From contig CM021315.1 of NCBI GenBank assembly GCA_010645155.1, positions 3,522,612-3,586,611 on the forward strand: DNA of 64,000 bases, read 5' to 3'. Shown in pieces: positions 31,720 through 41,448 of this stretch; within the stretch, counting starts at the first letter, position 1; the number at the start of each line of letters is the position of its first letter. The stretch comes from Tigriopus japonicus. Taxonomy: Eukaryota; Arthropoda; Copepoda; Harpacticoida; Harpacticidae. The position numbers and the translations under genes were made by a program. Below the pieces are notes generated by a model. The model saw only the letters and a list, made by a program, of their open reading frames with translations. It was not told where the DNA came from and made no database searches.

Positions 31720-31861
31720 TCCAAAGATGCCATAACCCGGGAAAGTTAAAGGGATACGTGTGAAGACCCAGAGTTACGTGTTACTATAACTCCAAAGATG
31801 CCATAACCCGGGAAAGTTAAAGGGATACGTGTGAAGACCCAGAGTTACGTGTTACTATAAC
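31720..31861. repeat. Perfect tandem duplication of a 71-bp unit
   Basis: Two consecutive identical units, 31720-31790 and 31791-31861, beginning TCCAAAGATGCCATAACCCG and ending TTACTATAAC; the only differences are at the first base or two. It sits in the leader of the internally deleted retrotransposon. Confidence 0.93.
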
Positions 31862-31915
31862 AATAATATAACCAATCTAACTATATGGGAAAGCAGAAAA
31901 AGCTAAATAATGTAA

Positions 31916-32037
31916 AAATGGCTTACCTTGGATCCACACAACCACCACACAAACACAACAAAACACTTAGTCCAAACCGGCCGAATTATCATGAGCAATG
32001 CAAAAACTGTCCGCTCACAATAACAGACGGGAGAAGA
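31916..32037 (-). repeat. Retrotransposon 5' leader shared with 2131-2235
   Basis: See the partner at 2131. The match stops at about 32037-32040, exactly where the inner edge of the right inverted-repeat arm of the 27063-32487 element begins, which marks the 5' junction of the retrotransposon. Confidence 0.6.
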
Positions 32038-32487
32038 CATGTTTGCTTTCGTTCCTTGCCCATTTTATGATCCTGTTTCCATATCTCATCATTTTACTAC
32101 TCAATTGCAAATTAAAATGGCACGTTGCAAATCTTGAGTATCAATTCTGCTTTTATATCTTGATAGCCTTCATCAGTTCGAATGTTTGTCTAGGAATATC
32201 TTCAATAAATTATTTTTGTTTCTCTGTTGATTTTTATCGTCACTCAACACATAAGAGCAAGTCTTATTGGTTTTTAACAATCTTTGAGAGCCTCAATCAA
32301 CCCATTTTTGTGAAATTCGTCAAAACTTAACCCAACTCTACCACAGCACACCAGAGATCTGGTCTGTGCAGCACACACGCTCAACGAGTGAAAGAAAATC
32401 CTTTCACTCGAAGCCTTGTTTTGAATTTTCAAGCGCTCTTGTGCCGGCCCGCAATCAGCTAGGGATACTTCAACTTGTCAATAGAAC

Positions 32488-33084
32488 ATTGTTCAAATAA
32501 CTGGATAACTTGTACTATTGCTCTAATTGAGAAATCATATCATATTTTCAAGACATTTGTTTCAAAACAACGGGAACAGAAATTGTCCCCGAATTCATCT
32601 TCAAACATGATTGTACATTGTAATGTATTTAATAGAAGATATGCTACTCAACCATTAGACGGCTAAGCTAAGAGCAATTCTAACACAAAATTCCAATTAA
32701 TCAAACTGTCTTTATTTTGAGTACTAAGCCTTTGTGCAACAAAAAAAACTTATTTACCAATCTTCACCTCAATCAAAGGTGTGGGCTTTTGAAACTCAGG
32801 CTAGAGCAGGCGCAAACCGAGTTACTTAGCCATCTTATTGCAAGATCCTGTAAGAAGAGATCAAACTCACTCAATTACCGCCTGATCTAGCCTAAGTATC
32901 ATTAGCCCATAACTTCAGACTTCAATCAATTTGCTCATGGGTTACTAGAAACTTCTGATATCCTTTAGATATGGCGTTTGTCCATTGCAAGCAAAGAAGA
33001 AAGAATATCAAAAATTCAAAAATTCAAAGCGACCAACACTTCCATGGGGAAAAAACTTCACGGTCAAAGTGTATTCAAAATAGT
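32488..33084. other. No gene; diverged repeat at 32790-32930
   Basis: A stretch resembling 60280-60400 (AGAGCAGGC.TAAAC, GATCTTGCAAGAAGAGATC) suggests an old shared repeat. Nothing else is recognised. Confidence 0.3.
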
Positions 33085-36000
33085 TTAGTGAGGTGTGGGC
33101 AAATGACAACATCTAATTGACACGTCAGTAACGCCAAAACTGTCCCAAACATGATTGTAGACTCGAGTTTGAATTCCACACACGGCCTGGCCAACTGGAC
33201 ATTCTGATGTGAGGGTTTCCAGATTATCAATATTGAAGTCATTGCATGAGGGTGTCTGCCACAATCCGGTACTCGGACAAAATAACTCAAAGCAAGTCAA
33301 ACCAAGATCATCTGCAATGACGAGGATTATGTCTCATTCAAATATGACGGTGATGATGATGATGATGATGGTGGTGGTGATGTATTCAGGGGTGTCAAGA
33401 TTTGTTATAAATTATATCATTATAACTTATAATGGTAAAGTCAAGAAATAAATAGAAGAAATGAACAATAGGCCCTTTATTGAGGCGCATCTTCGGGATC
33501 ACATGATTGTTCAGTGAAACGACTCCCTACTGTAAATTTAATGCTCATTGCATAGAAAATATACAATAGCCACTATGTTGCACACCAGAATTTGCAATTA
33601 TTGTTTCACTTTACCTGTTCCTTGCTCGACTCTACACCGTGTTTTGTTGAGCGTGAGAAGTCATTTCAAAATCCAAAAAACAAATGAGACCAGTTTTGAG
33701 GTGTGAATGCAATCCGGCATTGGTATCTAAATTCTGTTAATTAGGTCACAGTCAAAAACACGATATAAGGTCCCTTAAAACATGCTTAAAACATTTTTTT
33801 GAACATTTTCTTCAACTCAATTCTCAAATAGTCTTATGGGTGAGTTTACCTAAAATATTGTCAAATTCTACAAAGCCGTTTGTCTAAATTGATGTAACCA
33901 CCCTCCCATTTGGTCCCTCGAGATTGCTGAACGAAAAAGCCGTTGAAAAAAGATCCGCTCAATAGATTACCGAGACATTTTATACCAACACTGCTCTTAG
34001 TACATCTAGGTTGTTTTTTCTGGAGTCAGAACACAGCTTTCGCAGCTGCGATCTGATAGAGGCTGTCCGCACTGTGGGGATATTGCCGCTCCACTTAAAA
34101 AGCATTAATTTTTACCTCACCCTCGGGAGTGACCCCAGGTTCGCCCATTTAAGCCGTCAAGGGCCGTGACTACTGCATGTAACTGAATACCACAGGTCAC
34201 TAGGACTCGGCAAGCCCGGGATCGAACCGGGGCTTGCCTTGTTTGCATTGAAAGACAGTTCACCGCTAAATTTTGACTCCGAAGAGTTGAGTTTTTGGTA
34301 AATTGTTTTTGCATTGAAAGACGATTCACGGTTCAAATGCTAAATTTTGACTCCGAAGAGTTGAGTTTGGAGGGTGGCAGGCAGCCGGGATCGAACCCCA
34401 GCCTTCCGCACGACAAACCGATGCAGTCACACCACCCCATGCCTCACCCCTACTGCTCATAGTACATCTAGGAATTATGTCGAATTAAATTATCAAATAT
34501 TTGTTCTTAAGTATGTTTTAAGAAACATTGTAGAGTTTATGCCCGTGACCTAATTAACCATATTCAAATGAGTACTCGGCAATGCAAATGCATTGCCACA
34601 TCTCAAAACTGGTGTCAAAGGTTTCTGGATTTTGGAAATGGCTTCTCACACTCAAAATAAAAATAAAAACCCACGTGGCTATTCAACTATTTTAGGATGT
34701 TTGATCAACTATTTTATTTGAATTTTTCGACTCTTTTTTAGTGACTAAAACACCCTTTTTAATCAACTTTTCCCCCCCGCCCTAGTCATGACACAAAGTT
34801 GGTACATTGATACGCCCAAAGTTCACAGCCCAATCTACTCGGATGTCTTTCCTCTTGAAGTTCTCTACTAAGTTCATTGCAATGTCCGATCTTGGTCCTC
34901 TGACAAGAAAAACAGTTTAGTTTGGTACAATTGGTTAAATATAAGTTTGTGATTGTCTCTGTTAAATCAAAAAGCACGGAAATCATGGAGTGAGAGGCTA
35001 GCAATGAGAAATATGATTTCCAGCAGAAACGAACCATTTGCGTTCTTCTGCAAATGAGACCTGGCTTGCATTGAGAAGAAAAAGTATTTCAAATTTCAGC
35101 CCAATCAAATGCCGCAGTGAAAAGTTATGCCTTCTCAAACTTATGTAATGAAGAGAGCGTAGAATAAATGAACTCGCCTTTTCGTGGTAATCGTTTTACC
35201 ACAAAAGGGCTAGCTCATTCATTCTCGGTAGGATTTGCACTGAACTTTGAGTGAGCATAACTTTTGTCTCCGACGTTCGATTGAGCTGAAAATTGAAATA
35301 CGTATTCTTGTCAACATATGCAAGGTCTCATTTGAAGAAAAACGTAATTGAATTGTTCTTACTGGAAATCATTTTTCTCATTGCTAGCCTCCCACTCCAT
35401 GATTCCAGTGCTTCTTGGTTAAATACAAGGTCCATCCATCCCCTTATTGTGTTTGGCATCGATTCAGCTTTCGTTTTTGTTTCTGTTATATAAATGTGCC
35501 ATGAATTAGGAAACACATAACATGGAAGACTAACAAGTTAGTTTGGCTAGTGGCAACTCAAATCGCATGATACCATCTCTAAGCAATTTGTATCCAAAGT
35601 TGTTGACAACTTCTAGAACTGCATTTCGGAAATAGTCAAACATAAATCGATTTATTTTAAACAGGTCTAAGACCTTCAAAATTTTCCATTTTTTTAAAAA
35701 TATGACTAGTATGGGTTCTGGATTCAGCACCAATCATCCATCTTATCACACGCTTTTGTGATTAGTTGGGATGGGCAAAAAGTGCAAATCAAAAGAAGCT
35801 TTTCGTTACCAAAAGTTGCACAAAAATCAGACCAAAATCGTAAAATAAAATGCAGAAAAAGGTTAAAAGCGCAAATAAAAACCAAAAAAGTGCAAATAAA
35901 ATAAAAAAATAGCAAAAAAACTGAAATTTCTGAAACAAAAGCTTCAGACACTTTCTTGACATCTGCTTGTTATTTTTCAATCTTGAAGAGGAAAATTTAG

Positions 36001-39000
36001 ATATTGAAGTATTAATAATCAATACAATGCTAGTCTACGCTGGGAGCCATAAAATCAGATTTAGCTTTCAAATTTGAAAAAAAAATCTTCCAAAAGTAAA
36101 CAGTTTCAAAGAAGAAATAGCAAACTCCCAACAATTTGTTCATTTTAGGCCGAATTCGTAAAAAATCGTGCAAATAAAGGTGGAAAGTGCAAAAAGGCAA
36201 ATAAATGTGTTTATGTTACCAAAAATCTTTTTACACTTTTTGCCCATCCCTAGTGATTTCTGATAAGACTTTTCACCGAAGTGCTCTCGCCATCAATTTC
36301 TACCCCGTACTCAAAACGATTTTAGATCAAAGAGTTACAGTTTAAAGGACATGACAAAGTTTAATTGGAATTGCTTGTTTGGACATGAATAAAGTGAACA
36401 TAATTTTTTGAATGGTGTTACTAATCTTAAATCTTACATGTTCTTTCCAGTTAAAGCGATCATCAATACTACTACTAATAATAATTATCTTTATTGCGAG
36501 CTTCTTTACTCATTGGATACATTTTTTTGAAACAATCATCATGGTTGACATTAGAAAGGTAGTTTTGTCACAGTTTGGGGGCCCATTTAGGGTTTTCCGT
36601 AGCGCTGCCACTCGAGGCGAGTATCCACTAGACGGGGTTTGGGGGAAGACCTGGGTTCGAACCCATGAACCCGAGCACAGCTCGGTCGCGCGTTTGTCAA
36701 CTGCGCTATACCATCTTCCCTTATACTAAGAACTCATAATTCTAAAGATTGTATGTGCACTGAAATCCAACTTGTTGTATGGCTATGCCATTTAAAGTTA
36801 ATTCAAAATTATGGTTTATTTTACGAGGGCTAAATAAAATCACTTTTGTTTTCTGAATGTTCAGAAAAAGCCTGTTCGATTTTAGCCAACTAATTAGAGG
36901 TTTTAGAGTCTGATTACTTTCTTGTTTCATTTCACTCAAATTATTTCCAAAATGTTGAATAGTGGAATCATCCGCAAACATAGTTATTTACATTTGTAAA
37001 AAGCTAGGAAGATCATTGCTATGTATCAAAAACAACAGAGGACCGAGAAAACTGCCTTGGAGTACACCGCATGACACTTTTGAATAATCAGACATTACAG
37101 ATATTACAGATGCAGATATGTAGTCTACTCCATTTCATATGGAGGTTTCATTAAAGTCAATATCACGAGATTGCTAAGTATCAAAGAAAGCAAAACAGAA
37201 TAGAGAGATACATGGCCGCATGTTAACGCACCTAATTCAAAAGCAAGAGCCCACCAAAATCAAGTCAGATTAACTGGCCTCGTGTATATACTCGAGACAA
37301 ATCCTGTGTTAGAAACGCAGCAGCTAGGGAGAGTATATACTCGACAAATGCTAATTCGACTTGATTTTGGTATACTCTCGCTTTTGAATTAAGTGCGTTA
37401 ACATGCGGGACAGTCAACTTTCCCTCTAGTGAACACCATTTGCAGCGGCCAAATGTTCACTATATGGAGAGGTTCACTATACTGTATAGAGAGACAGATT
37501 TTACGAGCCAAAAAATGACCAATGTGATGCAAAAAAAGGCGAACTAGAGCATTTGTATTGCTCTCTGACATTTAGTCCCGAATCCAGAAACTAAACACAT
37601 TTTGTAGTGAAAGACAAGGCATATACAGCATTCCGAAACGCCAACCTAATTCGTCCGACAACAAGCTCTTTAATTTTTCTTAAGGCCTCTTTCTTTCTGA
37701 ATCGAAGAACCAGTCTATATAACCTTCACTGGCACTGCCAACTGCATTAGCATCTGTCAACGCCTCAACGGCATTGCGTTGCGAATTGTGATTCGTTCAA
37801 GCCCTCTTGTTTGTTTTGATTCTATGACTTAAGAAAAGGGTAAATAATTGTAGAAAAAAATCTTGGGCGGAGGAGAAAAATGTTCACTATATGGAGAGAC
37901 GAATATTTTACTTGTTCACTATATGGAGAGTGGTTTATGAAGTCAAGAATCGGTTTCAGGCAAAATGTTCATTATATGGAGATGTTCACTATATAGAGTA
38001 TACACTATATGGTAGGGATCGGCAACCATTTTTGGGTCAAGGCTCACGAAATTTCATTCGTGTTGTCAGGGGCCCAGCGGACAGGCATTGGTAGGTTCAG
38101 GGGCCCACAAATTAGCGATCTAAGAGCTTTGGACCCACAGATACAGTACTATGGATGGCTCTCGGGCCCACTGTTTTGGACTTTTGCCATAGCTCCTGGG
38201 CCCACCAACGACCACCCTTGGGCCCACATTTGGGCCGCGGCCCACCGGTTGCCGACCCCTGCTATATGGAGAGTTGACTGTAAATGCTTCGCTGCGCTTT
38301 ATTCACACGTTTTCATGTGAGCTGTTTTTGGGGAAAAATCATTCAACCCATATGAACTTGGAAGTGGCGAGGCAAGCTCAAGAGTTTCCTTTTTGGTCCC
38401 TGATTAGGGTTTTTGGGTCAACCTCGACTAGATGTTAAGAAGAACTCTAAATACAAGCATTCCTTAAGTTTGGCTTCTCTCGGGCATATGATCATTCCAA
38501 GCATGTTCTGAGAAAAAATAATACAGCCACATGTTCCTACCCATTACGGGTTTATTTTGCAATTATTCCTATTTTGGACAAACTCCATGCACCCAATGTG
38601 AATTTCTCTGAAAACTCGCAAGGTATGCAAAATATCCATTGTTCATAACGGAAAAAACCCATGTATTTATCTTTTAATGTCAAATATTCATCAAAATAGA
38701 AAAAAAAAACATTACAAACAGCAGAACACTTATTTCTTTACGTTTAAGATACTCTAAAAGATCACAAGCATGATCCGGACCACCTTTCTCAAACTTAAAC
38801 TAAGCACAGATTTAATTATGCAAATAAGGAAATAGTGAAAAACCACTGAGCGATTTCAATAATATTATGGCGTTGAAAATTCCACAAAGTTTTGCTCAAT
38901 TCGTGAAAGGCATTAAAAATAAACATTTTTTTTCTTATCTTCTTCATAAAATTGCACAAACAGATCATCTTTCTGTGCGGTTAAAGTACGTTTTGGTTAA

Positions 39001-41448
39001 GTTTGGCACAAAAGGCCAATTATTGAACCTGCGATGTAATTTTAATCGCAATTGCAATTCAAGGTGATTTTGACATTTAAAAAGTAGTTGTAATTGTAAT
39101 TAACTACCTTGCAGAAGTAATTGTCACAGGTCGGCCAATAATTAATATGACTGCCACAAAAAATAGCATATTTACCCACAAAGGCACCTCCGTCTGGTTG
39201 CCAACGAGTCCTGATCTTGTTGTAAGCCTCTGAACATGTGAATAATTCCGCAAAATGGTTTGAAGTGTCCCCATCACTAGTGATTACGTTTTTTCCCGGG
39301 TCATTGCATACCAACTTCACTCCTGATACACCTTTGACATCTTCCCATTTGGTGTTGAATTGATTCACTTGGAATGTATTGGGACAATGTTCCCAATCTC
39401 CCAAGCTTCCTGTGCCATTGTTGGAAACATCAAGAGCTGAAATTTTGAAATTGTGAAAGGTATTTTACTTGGTACCTCATTTAGAGGAGGAACACTGATT
39501 CAAGAAACACTAAATTGTTTGGCGTTGGAGGCCTCACCCTCTATGTTTCACAATTTTTGACTTTGTATAAAGCTTTGAATGTCTTTTGATCTTGGTCATC
39601 TTTACCTAATTTTAATAAATTAGTCCAGGTGCTCATGTGAGGCCTGCGTCTCCAAAAGTCTAGGTTTTATGAAAACATTAAACTGAACATTTCATGTGCT
39701 TTTACATTGAAAGTCAAACTCAAACGAAACAAAGAGTTTTTGAATTGTTCATTTCAAAATTGTTCACCATTGATCCTTTTTTCTATTCAGTTTTTCCAAA
39801 GTTTGAATTCTTGGAGATAATTCTAAGTAACAATTTAATATTTTTCTCACCTCCAGCTGCATGGATATAAAAGGCAAATTTTAGTTTAAAAATGAAAACA
39901 ATATGACTAGATGTGACGATGAAACAACCTTTACAATCCTTGTTGCATGGGCGGTTCTCTTCGGTTCGATCATTTGGTGGACACGGTTCTGCTCCAGGCT
40001 GAACATCACAAGATCGAGTCCTTGTTTCCTGACCATCTCCACAGGGAGTGTTACAACTACCCCATGACCCCCAAGTTGACCAAACTCCAGGAGCAGAATC
40101 TACACAAAAAGCGAGAGATCTCTCATTCCTGTGATGTGCCAAGTCCTTCTACAATGGACACTTTCAAATGGTCCTGAGACAAAGTTGACCCTGTACAACT
40201 TCGATCTAAACAGAAGATTTTAATTGCGCTGTCGTGGGAGGAGCACTCGACTCGATCACCATTCAATTGCGAATATTACAGGAACTAAATCTGCTTTTAG
40301 GACAAGACCTACATTTTTGAAAAGCTGAAAGAAAGACTTATTCAATGATATGCATTTCATTGATATTAAATGAATGGTTGAGGCGCTAGATCCAACCAAG
40401 TGCGAGAATTCCATGGAGTGACCTAAAGTAATCATCTAATTTTCAATGATCATAAGGTTTATAGACTTCATACCTACAGTGATTCCAGAGCAAGTGAGGG
40501 AGGGTCCATTGGCTTTTGATTTGGTTCAGTTTCGTTTTTTTCGGCTCAGGAGGACCAATCTTAATACAATTTTAGCTCTCCTGACCTGAGAAATAAACGA
40601 AATTGAACTAAATCAACAGCAAATGGACCCGCCCTCACGTCTAATAAGTCTTTCTTTCAGCTTCAGAGAAAAGAGAAATCAAGTAAGAGAAAAGATTATA
40701 ACAAATAAATCCTCCAATCGATGGATCTAATGGCTGGCTTTTGAGATGTGATCAGTTAGAGTTTAAAAAATTTCGATCAAATGTCGCCAAACCTGAAGAT
40801 CTTTCAATTGCAAAACAAGTTCGAATCCCTTTTTGAAATCTTGATTGATAGCTCTTCAAATTATAGGACTGGGTTTGGGAGCCTTTGCTTTTCAAAATTG
40901 CTCTGACTTGCTTACCGTTTGAAGGCACCCTGTCACTTCTACTAACCTGGACATGATTTTATTGCACAGACGTTGAAGAACCCATTCTTTTGCCGACAAG
41001 TGACTGTTGATAACGCCGGAGAGCAAGGGGAGGAAGGCGTCAAAGGGGCATCAAAGTCTGTTGTACAGTTGCTCCAATCCCAGAATGTTGAGCACTTTCC
41101 ATAACCTGTAGAGTAAGAATTCAGGAAGCTATGATAGTTTTATTTTTATTTTCTGTAACCATGGACATTACATGGGATGCCTCAAGAACTTGATGTCATT
41201 TCAAAAACAAAATATTTTTCAAATATAACTTTCCTCTTCAGTGACTTACTATTGGGGGCTTCAGCGTGATCTGGTACTGTTAATTGAACGCAACGAGTTT
41301 GGTCAGGAATGGATGGAACAGTGTCTCCATTGACGAGGGTGATAGTGAAGGTGGAACCGTCCTCAGCTTCAAAGATTCGAAGTAACCAGCATTGAACCGG
41401 ACTTAAAAAAACGGAATAAAAGAGTACAAATAATTGGTTGTGCCACAT
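33085..41448 (-). CDS. Secreted TSP1 + VMO-I domain protein, complete gene
   Basis: Minus-strand exons 41448-41250, 41105-40947, 40099-39929, (microexon 39856-39851), 39436-39176, 33311-33085. All boundaries are GT-AG in phase 1, and the lengths sum to an exact reading frame: 340 residues with the microexon, 338 without. Exon 1 gives a signal peptide (MWHNQLFVLFYSVFLSPVQC) and a module with FTITL and CVQLTVP, shared with the plus-strand gene at 54693. Exon 2 is a diverged TSP1 (CSTFWDWSNCTT). Exon 3 is a classical TSP1 (VWSTWGSWGSCNTPCGDGQE, RTRSC). The last two exons form a VMO-I beta-prism domain (GVSGVKLVC; VDDLGLTCFELFC; CPVGQAVCGIQTRV; FGVTDVSIRCC), ending in TAA. VMO-I domains occur in egg coats and arthropod secretions; TSP1 binds matrix and glycans. 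An extracellular structural or egg-coat role is plausible but unproven. Confidence 0.86.
33347..33381. repeat. (GAT)n/(GGT)n microsatellite in the last intron
   Basis: GATGATGATGATGATGATGG followed by TGGTGGTGATG, about 35 bases upstream of the last exon of the VMO-I gene (minus orientation). Confidence 0.85.
34011..34451 (-). mobile_element. tRNA-derived dimeric SINE, copy 1
   Basis: Minus strand: tRNA-like head with B box GGTTCGATCCC (about 34388-34398), then a second B-box-like GGTTCGATCCCGGGCTTG (about 34216-34236) and a 3' region ending CTGACTCC. It is flanked by a 21-bp direct repeat ACTGCTC(T/A)TAGTACATCTAGG (33990-34010, 34452-34472), one mismatch. It inserted in the long intron of the VMO-I gene, in the same orientation. 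About 440 bp; transcribed by RNA polymerase III if active. Confidence 0.87.
34968..35417. mobile_element. 450-bp foldback element F1, copy 2
   Basis: Inverted ends CAAAAAGCACGGAAATCATG and CAAGAAGCACTGGAATCATG; exact 7-bp duplication GTTAAAT at 34961-34967 and 35418-35424. Exactly as long as copy 1 at 25939-26388. Confidence 0.85.
35766..36252. mobile_element. hAT-like TAGGGACGGGC family, copy 2
   Basis: Ends TTGGGATGGGCAAAAAGTG and (inverted) TAGGGATGGGCAAAAAGTG; flanks GTGATTAG / GTGATTTC. Internal sequence parallels the first and last parts of 2613-3417, so it is a deletion derivative of the same family (487 against 805 bp). Confidence 0.75.
36555..36724 (-). other. tRNA-like sequence, probable SINE head (tRNA-Thr-like)
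   Basis: Minus strand: GGGAAGATGGTATAGCGCAG (acceptor 5' side and A box), a CCGAG..CTCGG anticodon-arm-like stem, B box GGGTTCGAACCC, and TCTTCCC pairing with the 5' end. The anticodon loop does not have the normal U33, so a decayed tRNA or SINE head is preferred over a working tRNA. The adjacent 36555-36640 may be its body. Confidence 0.5.
36742..37110 (-). pseudogene. Reverse transcriptase fragment with motifs B and C
   Basis: Minus strand 37090-37000 reads CGVLQGSFLGPLLFLIHSND (motif B), a stop, then MFADDSTIQH (motif C, FADD) and the thumb-like LISWLKSNRLFLNIQKTKV. It is cut at both ends. It is the piece missing from the fragment at 23640-27062, but it lies 10 kb away in the VMO-I gene intron, so it is a separate insertion or a displaced part. 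Confidence 0.8.
37214..37409. mobile_element. Palindromic MITE (GTTAACGCAC type), copy 1
   Basis: The arms CCGCATGTTAACGCACCTAA and its inverted partner extend through AATTCAAAAGC(A/G)AGAG and CCAAAATCAAGTC. A relative lies at 53704-53911. Confidence 0.75.
37411..38280. mobile_element. pogo/Tigger-like MITE with TTCACTATATGGAGAG array
   Basis: Ends CAGTCAACTTTCCCTCTAGTG and (inverted) CAGTCAACTCTCCATATAG. The motif TTCACTATATGGAGA recurs at least five times in direct orientation. A TA follows the right end; the left TA has mutated. The right part is interrupted by the hAT MITE at 38013. Confidence 0.65.
38013..38261. mobile_element. 249-bp hAT MITE
   Basis: Ends TAGGGATCGGCAACC and (inverted) CAGGGGTCGGCAACC; exact 8-bp duplication CTATATGG at 38005-38012 and 38262-38269, which is itself part of the array unit of the host MITE. 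Rich in GGGCCC and GGCCCAC motifs. Confidence 0.92.
38283..39175. other. Rest of the long intron of the VMO-I gene
   Basis: AT-rich, with a diverged TAATTACAATTAC repeat at 39040-39110 next to the donor side of the VMO-I exon. No other feature is seen. Confidence 0.35.
39851..39856 (-). other. Putative 6-base microexon of the VMO-I gene
   Basis: Minus strand ATGCAG|CTGGAG|GTGAG, 72 bases after the TSP1 exon donor. The plus-strand paralogue has ATGCAG|CTGGAG|GTGAG at 62418-62423, 71 bases after its TSP1 exon donor, although the introns around it are otherwise unrelated. It would insert two residues (Ala-Gly) without changing the phase. Confidence 0.55.
40150..40660 (+). repeat. Dispersed repeat family R1, copy B
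   Basis: It lies in the intron between exons 2 and 3 of the VMO-I gene. It begins with CACTTTCAAATGGTCC, shared with 43485 onward, and ends with a foldback pair GGAGGGTCCATTGGCTTTTGATTTGG... and its complement. Confidence 0.78.

Larger units (their letters stand above)
27063..32487. mobile_element. 5.4 kb element with about 450-500 bp terminal inverted repeats, filled by retrotransposons
   Basis: The arms 27063-27575 and 32045-32487 are inverted copies: CAAGTTGAAGTAGCCCTAAC at the tips, then GGGCCGGC, AGCGCTTGAAAATTCAAAAC, TTGATGAAGGCT, and at the inner ends GGGCAAGGAAC. Its own middle is replaced by two retrotransposon remnants (27689-29921 plus strand; 30547-32037 minus strand). No target duplication was recognised. 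It lies in or beside the linker of the minus-strand RT at 27062. Confidence 0.72.

Noticed and set aside
33209..33451. 80-codon plus-strand frame with a poly-Met/Val stretch
   Set aside because: Produced by the GAT/GGT microsatellite and antisense to the last VMO-I exon.
34205..34240. Possible tRNA gene (GGTTCGATCCCGGGCTTG)
   Set aside because: It is the second B-box unit of the dimeric SINE; no cloverleaf can be drawn, and the same unit recurs at 56260-56295.
36650..36724. Functional tRNA-Thr gene
   Set aside because: The acceptor stem and boxes fit, but the anticodon loop lacks the usual U33 and the surroundings look like a SINE.
26684..37110. One retrotransposon spread over 23640-27062, 30733-31625 and 36742-37110
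   Set aside because: The pieces are on one strand and complementary in content, but their order and the inverted-repeat arms between them do not allow a simple split of a single copy; treated as separate remnants.
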